Assembly: GCA_003001795.1 (NCBI GenBank)
Contig: PVNI01000010.1
Location: 124,001 to 188,000, forward strand
Reading direction: 5' to 3'
Length of the DNA: 64,000 nucleotides
Origin: Actinomadura viridilutea
GTDB taxonomy: Bacteria; Actinomycetota; Actinomycetes; Streptosporangiales; Streptosporangiaceae
Every line of letters begins with the position of its first letter. The stretch's first letter is position 1. Shown in pieces: positions 33,546 to 45,995 of this stretch. The translations under genes were made by a program, and so were the position numbers. The notes beneath the pieces were generated by a model, which was not told where the DNA came from, made no database searches, and worked only from the letters and a program-made list of their open reading frames with translations.

Positions 33546-34304
33546 TCATTGCGACGGGGTGGGGGCCGGTTCAGAAGGTGCCGGCGGGTGGTAGTCGAGG
33601 CCGAGGGCGGCCGTGATGTCGCGGAGGGTCTCCTCGTAGATCGGGGCGACGTCGGAGTAGACGAAGTCGAGCTGGTTGAGGACCTCCATGCACAGCAGCC
33701 CGTACAGCCGGATCCAGCAGTTCATCGCGACGTGGAGGGCCCCGATGGGCAGATCTCGACCCAGGGAGACGGCGTAGGCGTCCAGCTGCTCCCGTACGGA
33801 GGGGGCCAGCTCCTCAGGTGCGGGGACGGGGAAGGGGGCGCTGGCCCACACTTCCTCGATCTGCCGGAGGAAGACCAGCTCGAAGTCGCGTGCCGCCTTG
33901 TTGCGGGGAGAGTCCGGGCTGTTCCGGGCGGACGCGGACGGCGGAATGGGGCTGGCGAAGATCCAGCGGAACTCCGCCGGGTGGGCGACGGCCCACTCGC
34001 GCATGGAGCGGCAGGTCGCCAGCAGCCGTTCGGCGGGCGAACCGGCGGTGTGGGCGTCGCGGGCGGCCTCCATGGTCGCGGTCAGCTCGTTCAGGAAGTC
34101 GGCGGTGACCGCCGCGACCAGGTCGTCGTGTGAGGCGAAGTAGTGGTACAGGGCCGGGCCGCTCATGCCGACCTCGCGGGCGACCGCGTTGATCGTCACG
34201 GCCGCGGGGCCCTTGGTGGCGAGCAGTCGACGCGCCGCCTCCCGGATCTCCGCGAGCGTGGCCTGGCGGAGTTTCTCGCGTCGACGGACGGGTCGTGCGG
34301 CCAT
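33546..34304 (-). CDS. TetR/AcrR-family regulator
   Basis: A 252-residue TetR regulator. The N-terminal helix-turn-helix (about 10-57) has ATLAEIREAARRLLATKGPAAVTINAVAREVGMSGPALYHYFASHDDL. The C-terminal ligand domain resembles the WHG type, with FRWIFASPI. It is divergent from the siderophore-interacting reductase, and a 13-bp palindrome lies between them, so it probably represses that operon and itself. Confidence 0.9.
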   Translation of the reverse strand: MAARPVRRREKLRQATLAEIREAARRLLATKGPAAVTINAVAREVGMSGPALYHYFASHDDLVAAVTADFLNELTATMEAARDAHTAGSPAERLLATCRSMREWAVAHPAEFRWIFASPIPPSASARNSPDSPRNKAARDFELVFLRQIEEVWASAPFPVPAPEELAPSVREQLDAYAVSLGRDLPIGALHVAMNCWIRLYGLLCMEVLNQLDFVYSDVAPIYEETLRDITAALGLDYHPPAPSEPAPTPSQ

Positions 34305-34361
34305 GGCGATCCCTTCGTGCCGTTCGCTGGGACGTTGACAGCTTAACGCCTCTATGTTTCC

Positions 34362-34374
34362 TTAGAGTCTCTAA
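34362..34374. promoter_or_regulatory. Palindromic operator between the TetR gene and the reductase
   Basis: TTAGAG-T-CTCTAA is a perfect 13-bp palindrome in an AT-rich pocket (34341-34392). A wider imperfect repeat CCTTAGA ... TCTAAGG brackets it (34360-34394). TTGACA at 34335-34340 is a likely -35 of the reductase operon. It is a good candidate site for the divergent TetR repressor. Confidence 0.65.
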
Positions 34375-34496
34375 AACTTTTAGGGGGTCTAAGGAGTCAG
34401 GTGCGCGGTAGGCAGGTTTTCGAGGCCGCGACGGCCGTGTGGCGAAGCCTGTCCCCGCCGCCGTCCACCGACACCGCGAGCGGAAGGAGAGCCGAC

Positions 34497-35249
34497 ATGG
34501 CGGGGAGGATGCGCAATCCGCTGGCGGGTGCGTTCGCCAAGTACCGCTTGGAGGGCACCGTCACGGACACCGGTTCGGTCACGCCGACGATGCGGCGGAT
34601 CCGCCTGGCGACCGACGAGCCGATCGGCTTCACCTACGTCCCCGGACAACACGTGCGGGTCCAGATCAACGATCCGCTGTCGGTGTCAGGGCTGCTGCGC
34701 CCGTCCGAGACCCTGCGCACGTACACCATCTGGGAACTGGCACCCGAAGAGCGGGCGATCGAGCTCTGGGTGCACCTGCACGACGGGGACGGCATCGGCC
34801 TGCGATGGGCGCGAACGGTCGCCCCGGGGGACCGGGTGACGCTTTGGTGGCCGCAAGGCGACTTGTTCATCCGCCCGGCACCGTTCCACCTGTTCGTCGG
34901 GGAAGAGACCGCCAGTGTCGCGTTCGGGCCGATGCTGCGGGCGCTGGAGCCGTCCGCCCGCGTCTACGGGGTGCTGGAGAGCGAATCGCCCGAGCACGAC
35001 GTGCCGATACCCGGCCCGCACCGGCTGCGGCGCGTGCACCGTCACGGTGCACCGGCCGCATCGTCCGCGACCCTGCTGGAAGCGGTGGCCGCCCTGGAAC
35101 TGCCCGGTGTCGACGGCGCCGCCTACGTGGCCGGGGAGGCCCGCACCTGCCAGATGATCCGCAACCACCTCGTCCGCGAGCGCGGCTGGAACCGGCGCTC
35201 GATCAAGGTCAAGCCGTTCTGGACCCCGGGGAAGCGCGGACTGCACTGA
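34497..35249 (+). CDS. Siderophore-interacting FAD-dependent ferric reductase
   Basis: A 250-residue SIP-family (ViuB-like) reductase. An FAD-binding barrel covers about 12-120 (PTMRRIRLATDEPIGFTYVPGQHV, then LRTYTIWEL), and a C-terminal NAD(P)H-type domain covers about 125-245 (FHLFVGEETASVAFGPMLRAL, VAGEARTCQMIRNHL). It should release iron from siderophores by reduction in the cytosol. The ATG at 34497 has AAGGAG eight bases upstream. The promoter carries a TetR-type palindrome. Confidence 0.9.
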   Translation: MAGRMRNPLAGAFAKYRLEGTVTDTGSVTPTMRRIRLATDEPIGFTYVPGQHVRVQINDPLSVSGLLRPSETLRTYTIWELAPEERAIELWVHLHDGDGIGLRWARTVAPGDRVTLWWPQGDLFIRPAPFHLFVGEETASVAFGPMLRALEPSARVYGVLESESPEHDVPIPGPHRLRRVHRHGAPAASSATLLEAVAALELPGVDGAAYVAGEARTCQMIRNHLVRERGWNRRSIKVKPFWTPGKRGLH

Positions 35250-35283
35250 CCGCACACACCAACCCCACCGTGGAAGGACGGAC

Positions 35284-35826
35284 ATGCACGCGCTCATCAT
35301 CGGCGGAGGAATCGGCGGACTCGCCGCGGCGATCGCCCTGCACCGTCACGGCTGGCAGGTGCGCGTTCTGGAACAGGCGCCCGCGTTCACCGAGGTCGGC
35401 GCCGGATTGTCGATTCAGCCCAACGCGCTTCGCGCGCTGGCGGCGCTGGGGCTGGGCGGCCGGGTCCGCGCGCACGCCGTGGCCGATGCGCCCGTCGGGG
35501 TTCGGCGGGCCGACGGAACCTGGCTGATCCGCAACGACGTCGACCGGCTCATCCGCCGCCATGGCCCGTGGCTCGCTCTTCACCGCGCAGACCTGCTCGC
35601 CCTCCTGCACCAGGCGCTGCCACCCGACGCGCTGCGGCCCGGCGTCCAGGCGCACCAGGTGCGGCCGGACGGCACCGTCACCCACACCGACGGCACCTGC
35701 GCCGCCGACGTTGTGGTCGGCGAGGACGACGTGCAGTGGGCTCCCCGCAGTGAAGACGTCCGACTGTTCTGTCTTGAGAGGTTGGTGACGCGGCTGGCGG
35801 GTGGGAGGCCGCCGGGTGCGGTGTAG
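35284..35826 (+). pseudogene. Truncated FAD-dependent monooxygenase
   Basis: It begins as a normal FAD monooxygenase: the Rossmann motif IIGGGIGGLAAAIAL, then VGAGLSIQPNALRALAALGLG and LHRADLLALLHQAL. Homology ends after AADVVVG (about residue 147), where GADG should follow. The next residues (EDDVQWAPRSEDVRLFCLER...) are unlike the family and the frame stops at 180, against about 380-400 in intact enzymes. The catalytic half is missing, so it is very likely inactive. It lies 34 bases behind the reductase with GGAAGGA before its ATG. The break near 35725 marks a deletion or insertion junction. Confidence 0.8.
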
Positions 35827-36045
35827 CTGCGGGAGCGGTCGGCCATGCCCCGCGCTGGGCGGCCGTGGTTCCAGCCGACCTCTCGGCAGTGTGGGGCCGA
35901 GTGTTGGACGTCCGGTGCGCGTGGGCGTTCCAAGCGCCTCACTCATGGACGCTTGAACGGCACCCTGCGCGTTGGAGGGGCAGCGGATTCGCGACGTCTT
36001 CGACGGTGCGGACCGGATCAGCACTGGAGGGGCGAGGCCACCGTG

Positions 36046-36531
36046 TCACGGACACCAGTGCATCGAAGGATGGGGGTGGTCGACGAAGCCGAGCTCGCGG
36101 TAGAGCGGGGCGCCGTCGGGAGAGGCGTGCAGGTTCACGCGGGTGACGTCGCGCTGCCGGAACCACTCGAGCAGGCCGTTCATGATCGCTCGGCCGTAGC
36201 CGCGTCGCCGGTACGCCGGATCGGTGACCATGCCCATCACGTGTCCGACACGTCCGTTGTGCGCCTGTGGGCTGGGGAGCCACTGTTGGACGATGCCGAT
36301 GCCGCAGGCCGCCAGGCCGTCATCGCCGTCCACGACCAGGATCCGCGTGTCGTCCTCGGCGAGCTTCTGCTTCAGGACGCCGGTGAGCGCGTCGCGCCAC
36401 TCGGCGCCCGTCGACGGTCGATCGAGGAAGGCGCCGCCGAGGGTTTCGAACAGCAGTGCCCGCAGGCGCACCAGTTCCGCGATGTCGTCCTCGACGGCCT
36501 GCCGTACATCGGTGTGGCGATCGGTGCTCAT
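36046..36531 (-). CDS. GNAT-family N-acetyltransferase
   Basis: A 161-residue GNAT acetyltransferase. The acetyl-CoA loop is DPAYRRRGYGRAIMNGLLEW (about 105-124), preceded by GHVMGMVT and followed by VNLHASPDGAPLYRELGFV. The substrate is unknown. The start is ATG 36531 rather than 36567, because a complete promoter (36539-36567) overlaps the longer version and the first transcribed base should be at the ATG. Confidence 0.88.
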   Translation of the reverse strand: MSTDRHTDVRQAVEDDIAELVRLRALLFETLGGAFLDRPSTGAEWRDALTGVLKQKLAEDDTRILVVDGDDGLAACGIGIVQQWLPSPQAHNGRVGHVMGMVTDPAYRRRGYGRAIMNGLLEWFRQRDVTRVNLHASPDGAPLYRELGFVDHPHPSMHWCP

Positions 36532-36538
36532 GCCGACC

Positions 36539-36567
36539 AACCTAGGTAAGGGACAAGTATGCATCAA
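36539..36567 (-). promoter_or_regulatory. Leaderless promoter of the GNAT gene
   Basis: On the minus strand TTGATG (36562-36567) and TAGGTT (36539-36544) are exactly 17 bases apart, and TAGGTT ends seven bases before the ATG at 36531. This is the clearest -35/-10/leaderless start in the window. Confidence 0.65.
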
Positions 36568-36872
36568 CCCTTACACATCGACGCGTCAACGAGTATGGGC
36601 GTGCCGGCGGCTCGTCGGAAGGTCGGCAGAGTCTGCTTCTCGAGCGAGGCCGACCGCGAGGGCCGGCCTCTGCGCCGCCCCGGCGGCCGACGGCCGTTCG
36701 GTGGCGTGTTGTCCGCTTGGTCTCGGTTCGAGCCCGGCTCTGACGGGACGTCATGATCGAATGCGTCACGACCTTCCAGGCACGTCCCGCACGAGACGGC
36801 CGCGTTGCTGCTCCCAGCAATGCGCTGCCGAGACGAGGGTCGTCTGCCCCCCGGCCTGCGAGATGGTCGGCG
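36568..36872. other. Intergenic region, nothing recognised
   Basis: About 300 bases. Minus-strand frames are open but have no motif, and no hairpin or repeat stands out. Confidence 0.45.
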
Positions 36873-37091
36873 TCAGGAGGCGCGGCGGGGGACCGCGGAG
36901 TAGTCCTGGCCGTCCAGTTTGGCGATGTCGTCGGCGGTGACGTGGGCGGTCCGGCCCCTCCACGACTCGCCCTCCATCTCGATCCAGGCGATGCGGGCGC
37001 CCCAGGCGCCGTCGGGGAGCCGCTCCCAGGCCAGCAGGTACGCCGGACCCGCCGCGGTGGCCGAGTGGACCAGCGGTGGAACGTGTGCCAT
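36873..37091 (-). CDS. Small conserved-looking hypothetical protein
   Basis: A 72-residue protein containing PAYLLAWERLPDGAWGARIAW, then IEMEGESWRGRTAHVTADDI and AKLDGQDYSAVPRRAS. The aromatic, regular composition and clean ending QDYSAVPRR look like a real small protein, one of a type I remember in many actinobacteria. No function known. The ATG at 37091 has no strong Shine-Dalgarno. It stands alone between two unannotated gaps. Confidence 0.6.
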   Translation of the reverse strand: MAHVPPLVHSATAAGPAYLLAWERLPDGAWGARIAWIEMEGESWRGRTAHVTADDIAKLDGQDYSAVPRRAS

Positions 37092-37402
37092 GCGACCGTT
37101 CTAACCGGTTCGTCTGACAACCGGGAGAATGCCGCGCCGCGCGGCGCACGGGTCGCGAACGTCGCGATGCTCGTCGGTGATGGGCGCGCCGCAACTGCAG
37201 CCCCGGCGGAGCCGCTCGCCGTCGCGGTGGTCGCCTGGCAGCTGAGCGTCGACGCGCTGCCTGCCACGTTCGTCAAGGCCCGCGCCAGACGGCATACGGT
37301 CGCCGGCCGTGTGTCGTCGCCGACATGGCCGCGGGCGGCCGCGCTGACCCTGGAGCCGAGATCACCGTGGACGCGATGGCCGACCCCCGCCCCCTCGCAT
37401 CC
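37092..37402. other. Intergenic region, nothing recognised
   Basis: About 310 bases between the small protein and the HxlR gene. No frame has a supportable start and no strong secondary structure was seen. Confidence 0.45.
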
Positions 37403-37804
37403 TCAGCGTGCGGTCAGGGCGGCTTCTTCGCGGGCGCGGGCGTCGTAGCGGGCGCGTGCCTCGATGACCTCGTCCACATGCGTCTCCACCCAGGCGACGA
37501 GGGTGCCGACGGCGTCCAGCAGGGTGCGGCCGAGCGGGGTGAGGGCGTAGTCGACGCGGGGCGGCATCACCGGGTAGACGGTGCGGGACACCAGCCCGTC
37601 GCGTTCGAGGCCGCGCAGCGTGACGGTGAGCATCCGCTGGCTGATGCCGTCGATCTCCTTCTTCAGCTGGGTGAACCGTTTGCTCTCCGTGCCCAGATGC
37701 GCGATCACGTACAGCGACCACTTGTCGCCCACGCGGCCGAGGATCTCCCGCGCGTGGGTCGCGACCTTCCCGCCGCACTCTTTCGGGTCCGGTGCGACCT
37801 CCAT
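37403..37804 (-). CDS. HxlR-family transcriptional regulator
   Basis: A 133-residue HxlR regulator. It has ILGRVGDKWSLYVIAHL, the recognition region FTQLKKEIDGISQRMLTVTLRGLERDGLVSR and wing YALTPLGRTLLDAV, followed by a helical tail. The Cys at about position 10 (DPKECGG) is the usual redox- or electrophile-sensing cysteine of this family. It is divergent from the YceI gene, with inverted repeats between them. The start ATG has GGGAGGGAACC upstream. Confidence 0.9.
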   Translation of the reverse strand: MEVAPDPKECGGKVATHAREILGRVGDKWSLYVIAHLGTESKRFTQLKKEIDGISQRMLTVTLRGLERDGLVSRTVYPVMPPRVDYALTPLGRTLLDAVGTLVAWVETHVDEVIEARARYDARAREEAALTAR

Positions 37805-37877
37805 GGTTCCCTCCCTGTGACCACGGCAGAAAAAAGTGCCTTCTTGTGCGCCCGCTGCGCCTTTCCGCAGGATGGCT

Positions 37878-37921
37878 CCAGTTCCCTTCCGTAAGTCGGA
37901 TATGGATGGGAACTGGCTTAC
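37878..37921. promoter_or_regulatory. Inverted-repeat operator between HxlR and YceI genes
   Basis: CCAGTTCCC (37878-37886) and GGGAACTGG (37908-37916) are perfect 9-bp inverted arms 21 bases apart. GTAAG (37891-37895) and CTTAC (37917-37921) form a second inverted pair. The layout fits HxlR dimers controlling the YceI gene and perhaps their own gene. Confidence 0.6.
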
Positions 37922-37944
37922 CGTCGAGAACTCAAGGAGACACG

Positions 37945-38520
37945 ATGACGGCCGACCTTGTCGAGATCCCCGGGTACATCGCCGGGACGTGGGTCATCGA
38001 TCCCGTCCACTCCAGCGTGGGCTTCTCGGTCCGGCACCTCATGGTCGCCCGGGTCCGCGGGCGCTTCACCGACTTCTCCGGCGAGATCGTCACCGCGGAG
38101 GACCCGCTGCGGTCCACGGTGACCGCCTCCATCGCGACCGCCTCGGTCGACACCGGCAACGCCGATCGCGACGCCCATCTGCGCACCGCCGACTTCCTGG
38201 AGACCGACCGGTACCCGACGATCGCCTTCCGGTCCACCGGGGTGCGGCCCGACGGGGAGGCGTTCGCGCTGGACGGCGAGCTGACCATCAAGGACGTGAC
38301 CAGGCCGGTGACGCTGAGCCTGGAGCTCGGCGGCTTCGGTCCCGACTACTACCTGAAGGATCCGAGCCAGGGCGCCCGCGCCGGGTTCACCGCCACCGGC
38401 CGGATCGACCGGCTCGACTTCGGCGTCGGTGACGAGGGGACCGTCGCGAGCGGTGCGGTGGTGCTGGCCCACGCCATCGACATCACGCTGGACATCGAAG
38501 CCGTGCTCAAAACCAACTGA
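37945..38520 (+). CDS. YceI-family isoprenoid-binding-like protein
   Basis: A 191-residue YceI-type lipocalin-like protein. It has GTWVIDPVHSSVGFSVRHLMV near the start, FSGEIV, SVDTGNADRDAHLRTADFL and the FTATGRIDRLDFGV segment. Such proteins bind polyprenyl or other long lipids; no signal peptide is visible, so this one is probably cytoplasmic. The ATG at 37945 follows AAGGAGACACG. It is probably under HxlR control. Its last 14 bases overlap the end of the convergent HAD gene. Confidence 0.9.
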   Translation: MTADLVEIPGYIAGTWVIDPVHSSVGFSVRHLMVARVRGRFTDFSGEIVTAEDPLRSTVTASIATASVDTGNADRDAHLRTADFLETDRYPTIAFRSTGVRPDGEAFALDGELTIKDVTRPVTLSLELGGFGPDYYLKDPSQGARAGFTATGRIDRLDFGVGDEGTVASGAVVLAHAIDITLDIEAVLKTN

Positions 38521-39247
38521 ACAGATCGGGAAGCTTGGTGAGAGTGGTGATGCGGGGGACCGGGACGGACTCGGGTCCGGCGGCCTCGCCGTCGCCCGCC
38601 CCGCCGCCGGGACATCCGATCTCGCGGGGGCGGTCCAGCCAGACGCCGTGCAGGCCCGCCGACGCGGCGCCGAGGGCGTCGACGTCCAGACGGTCGCCGA
38701 CGTACACCACCGCGTGCGGCGCCAGGCCCAGCCCGGCGCAGGCGCGCCGGAAGATCGCCGGGTCGGGCTTGGCGGCTCCGGCCTCGCTGGACGCCACCAC
38801 GTAGGGCAGCGCGGCGCCGAGGCCGATCCGCTGGATCTTGGCGCGCTGCTGGGCGGCGTCCCCGTTGGTGACGACGCCCAGCAGCAGGTCGCGCCGCCCC
38901 AGTTCCTCCAGGACGGGCCGGACGTCGGGGTAGGCGCGCCAGGCGTCCCGGTAACGCCGCTGGTACTCGGCCATCCAGGCGTCGGCGCGGTCGGCGTCCC
39001 AAGCGCCGAGGCCGAGTTCGGCGGCGAGCGTCGTGATCCGCAGCCGGCGCTGTTCCATGAAGTCGAGCCGGCCCGCCAGATAGCCCTCCATGGCGATCTC
39101 GGTCAGCTCCCGCCAGCGGCACGCCACCCGCTCGGGGTCGAATCCGGGGAGCGACCGCACGACCGCCTCCGACGCCGCCGCGTCGTGGTCCATCAGCGTG
39201 CCGTCGAGGTCGAACAGAACCGCCTCGACGGTGTTCGGCGCTTCCAC
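38507..39247 (-). CDS. HAD-superfamily phosphatase
   Basis: A 246-residue HAD hydrolase. Motif I is VLFDLDGTLMDHD (both aspartates present), with GVVTNGD as motif II, KPDPAIF as III, and YVGDRLDVDALGA as IV. It should be a broad small-molecule phosphatase (phosphoglycolate phosphatase-like). GTG 39247 is favoured because TAGATT lies seven bases upstream on the minus strand, a leaderless arrangement; extensions to 39418 cross low-quality sequence. The 3' end overlaps that of the YceI gene. Confidence 0.88.
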   Translation of the reverse strand: MEAPNTVEAVLFDLDGTLMDHDAAASEAVVRSLPGFDPERVACRWRELTEIAMEGYLAGRLDFMEQRRLRITTLAAELGLGAWDADRADAWMAEYQRRYRDAWRAYPDVRPVLEELGRRDLLLGVVTNGDAAQQRAKIQRIGLGAALPYVVASSEAGAAKPDPAIFRRACAGLGLAPHAVVYVGDRLDVDALGAASAGLHGVWLDRPREIGCPGGGAGDGEAAGPESVPVPRITTLTKLPDLFSWF

Positions 39248-39343
39248 AGGGCCGAATCTACCTGCAGGAACGGCGAGGGAACCCGACGCCTCCGACCGGT
39301 CGTGGCGCGGCGCTCCCGGTGTGCGTCCCGTGCGCACATGGAA

Positions 39344-39381
39344 GGGCCCCCGACGGCCGGTCGCGGAACCGTCAGGGGCCC
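39344..39381 (-). terminator. Terminator hairpin downstream of the chitinase (distal)
   Basis: GGGCCCC (39344-39350) with the following CGACGG pairs with CCGTC and GGGGCCC (39369-39381). It lies about 70 bases past the chitinase stop on the minus strand, behind a second hairpin at 39388-39422. Confidence 0.7.
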
Positions 39382-39387
39382 GGCCCA

Positions 39388-39422
39388 TCGGGTGAGCGCG
39401 GAGTGCAGCGACGCTCACCCGA
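39388..39422 (-). terminator. Terminator hairpin downstream of the chitinase (proximal)
   Basis: TCGGGTGAGCG (39388-39398) and CGCTCACCCGA (39412-39422) are perfect 11-bp inverted arms with a 13-base loop, about 30 bases past the chitinase stop. Two strong hairpins in series suggest efficient termination. Confidence 0.7.
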
Positions 39423-39452
39423 CGGGAGGTGCGGCGGCTGTTCCGGGAAAAG

Positions 39453-41297
<1,845 letters not shown>

Positions 41298-41494
41298 GGT
41301 TCTCCGTTCAGCTCGTCCCCTGAAACCGGTCGGAACCCCCGATCGGCCGAGGAGCGCGGGCCGTGCCGCCATGTCCCGGGGTGCGCGAGGCGCGCGAGAT
41401 GTCGAGGAGTGCGGGTGTCATGTGCGGGATTCGTGTGCGGGTGTCGTGAGTGCGGGGTCATAGCGGGAGGCCACGGCGCGTCCGTTCGGCCCTC
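41298..41494. other. Upstream region of the chitinase gene
   Basis: About 200 bases. It must carry the chitinase promoter, but I could not identify the boxes with confidence. The adjoining palindrome is listed separately. Confidence 0.4.
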
Positions 41495-41515
41495 TCTTAG
41501 GAAAGTTTCCTAAGA
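41495..41515. promoter_or_regulatory. 21-bp palindrome upstream of the chitinase
   Basis: Perfect arms TCTTAGGAAA and TTTCCTAAGA flank a single central G. It is AT-rich against GC-rich surroundings and lies about 200 bases upstream of the chitinase ATG. I recall similar GGAAAGTTTCC-centred elements upstream of secreted carbohydrate-active enzymes in actinobacteria; this is memory, not a search. A carbon-source repressor or activator site is likely. Confidence 0.7.
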
Positions 41516-41711
41516 ATTAGCTGGATGGTAGCTCCGGCCGGGCGGGCCATCAAGAGCTTGCGACCGCCGAGTTCGCGCCCGTCGGGTGGTCTGCGCGGCA
41601 GCCTGGGGACGTATGTTCGGCGCCCGCGGCGGCTCGTCGAGCGGCCCGTCGCGCGCGGCGCGTCCAGCCCCCGGCCGGCGCGCGATGGTACGCAGCGACG
41701 CCGGGTTCGGT

Positions 41712-41882
41712 TCAGACGTTTCCGAACCAGCCGGGGGCGTCGAGACGGAAGAAGCCGGCCGGCGTCATGCCGCGCAGGTCCTCCTCGAGCGCCGCCAGGC
41801 GGTCGGCGCCGAGCTCGCGCGGGGCCAGGGTCTGCAACCCGGACGGCGTCGGCACAGGGTGCGCGATGGCCCCCAAGGGCAC
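41712..41882 (-). CDS. Small hypothetical protein or domain fragment
   Basis: A 56-residue frame reading VPLGAIAHPVPTPSGLQTLA, then PRELGADRLAALEEDLRGMT and PAGFFRLDAPGWFGNV. Its regular composition and end look coding, but I know no family. The GTG at 41882 has GGGAGG about 13 bases upstream, rather far. It could be a true small gene or a leftover end of a longer one. It is divergent from tex. Confidence 0.4.
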   Translation of the reverse strand: MPLGAIAHPVPTPSGLQTLAPRELGADRLAALEEDLRGMTPAGFFRLDAPGWFGNV

Positions 41883-42071
41883 CGATCGACTCGTCCCTCC
41901 CTGGGCCGCCTGACCGCCGCGCCCTGCCCGCGTGACCGTGACCGGTGCACCGGTGCGCCTGTGACGGGGGCCATCCGCGTGCGGGACGGGATCTGTGCGT
42001 GTGGCGCGACAAGCGGCGCGATTCCCTGGACAATGCATCGCGAACCCAGCGGAGAAAGCGAATCCAAGAAC

Positions 42072-44522
<2,451 letters not shown>

Positions 44523-44569
44523 CCTGTGCAGAGCGCGCCCCGGCCCTCCCGCGGTGCCGGGGCGACGCC

Positions 44570-45697
44570 CTAGAACCGCGTGTCGCCGCCGCCCGGGTCG
44601 GCGTCGCCGTCCTGGGAGGCGGCGGCCGCGGGATCGGCTGACGGAGTCGGACCCTGGTCGGACCGCGGACCGCGCCCGAGCGGATCGATTCCGTACGAGA
44701 TGCGCGCAGGCGCCGCGTCCGGCGGCTGCTGCAGGTACGGCGCGGCCAGATGGGCCTGCCCGAGCGGATCGCGCGACAGCGGCGCCTCGCCGAACGGGTC
44801 GCGGGCGGGCTGCGTCTCGTCCGGCTCGCCGACGGGTTCGGCGATCGGGCGGTGCCGGGGGAACTGCGCCACGGCGATCACCGCCAGCGCCAACGCCCCC
44901 AGCCGCAGCGCGGAGCGGACCGTGTCCTGCGGCCACGGCTCCCCGTACAGCAGCGTGCCCATGAGCAGCAGGTGCGACTTGGCGGTCACGGTCATCACCG
45001 TCGCCACGATCGACACCCGGCACCGCTGGAACGCCGCGACCATGATGCCGAACCCGACCGCCGCGGACAGCACCGTCAGATACGGGTACGGGGTGGTCAG
45101 CGCGTCGGGGGCGGCGCCGCCCGCGTCGCTCCACCCTTTGATCGCCAGCTCGGCGGTGCCCACCGGGAAGCCGGCCCCCAGGCCGTAGGCGATGCCCGTC
45201 ACCGGACGCGCGTGCCGCCCGTCCGGGCGCACGTCCTCCAGCACCAGGATCAGCAGCGGCACCAGCAGCGCCGGAACGGCGACCGCCGCGAGCCGCCACG
45301 GCGGCAGATCGGTCGTGTCGATCGGCGCCACGTCGCGCACCGACGCCACCAGCAGCGCGATCGCCCCGCCGACCAGCAGCAGGCTCAGCCACTCCCGCCC
45401 GGTCAGCCGCTCGCCGAAGAAGACCGTCGCGATGACCAGCAGCGGCAGCAGCCCGGACATGAAGATCGGAATGGCGACGTTCAGCGCCAGCTCGCCCATG
45501 GCGATGATCTGCAGCGCCAGCCCGCCCAGCACCAGGGCCAGCCCGCACAGGAAGATCCAGTTGGTCAGGACCACCCAGAGCATGCGCGGGATCCGGTTGC
45601 CGCGCAGCCGTTCCATCCGTACGGCGGCCAACCGGAAGAGGGCGAACCCGAAATAGTAGAGCGCCGTCGCCCCAAAGGCCGCAGCTGTCCCATCCAT
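44570..45697 (-). CDS. DMT-superfamily-like multispan membrane protein
   Basis: A 375-residue protein with about nine to ten hydrophobic segments between residues 6 and 285 (for example WIFLCGLALVLGGLALQII and IFMSGLLPLLVIATVFF). A long Pro/Asp-rich cytoplasmic tail (about 290-375) follows, with repeated DPFG/DPLG motifs (RDPFGEAP, RDPLGQAH, IDPLGRGP). The pattern of paired helices and GERLTGREWLSLLLVGGAIALL resembles drug/metabolite-type transporters. The substrate is unknown. It sits between tex and tig, on the other strand. Confidence 0.75.
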   Translation of the reverse strand: MDGTAAAFGATALYYFGFALFRLAAVRMERLRGNRIPRMLWVVLTNWIFLCGLALVLGGLALQIIAMGELALNVAIPIFMSGLLPLLVIATVFFGERLTGREWLSLLLVGGAIALLVASVRDVAPIDTTDLPPWRLAAVAVPALLVPLLILVLEDVRPDGRHARPVTGIAYGLGAGFPVGTAELAIKGWSDAGGAAPDALTTPYPYLTVLSAAVGFGIMVAAFQRCRVSIVATVMTVTAKSHLLLMGTLLYGEPWPQDTVRSALRLGALALAVIAVAQFPRHRPIAEPVGEPDETQPARDPFGEAPLSRDPLGQAHLAAPYLQQPPDAAPARISYGIDPLGRGPRSDQGPTPSADPAAAASQDGDADPGGGDTRF

Positions 45698-45995
45698 CCC
45701 GCACGAGTATGGAGGGTCGAGTGCGCCATGTCACACCCCCCGCACTGACCGTCCTGCCGCTGGGTACGCCCACCGGTACGCGATATGTTCATGACCTCGG
45801 TGCACGCGGATCGCCGCGTCCGGCCGCCGAAAGTGGCCGTCCGATGTCCGCAGTCGCCGCCGCGACCCCATAGACTTGGCGGCGCGAAGGCGCGGAGTCC
45901 TCGTCGGCGTGCCCGCGCCTGCCTGAGACACCGGCGGCTGAGTACGCGTCGAACGCCGCGGCCGAGACAGCGCCCGATCAAGGAGACCAACCCCA
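45698..45995. promoter_or_regulatory. Divergent promoter region of the membrane protein and tig
   Basis: About 300 bases with no gene. TAGACT (45870-45875) is a reasonable -10 for tig and would give a leader of about 110 bases. AAGGAG (45979-45984) is the tig ribosome-binding site. Confidence 0.45.

Noticed and set aside
33271..33549. 92-residue minus-strand frame upstream of the HEAT gene
   Set aside because: Overlaps the HEAT gene start, has no recognisable motif and no ribosome-binding site.
36766..37194. Minus frame containing TTLVSAAHCW, reminiscent of a trypsin His box
   Set aside because: No Asp or Ser boxes, no signal peptide, and a better small gene lies in another frame.
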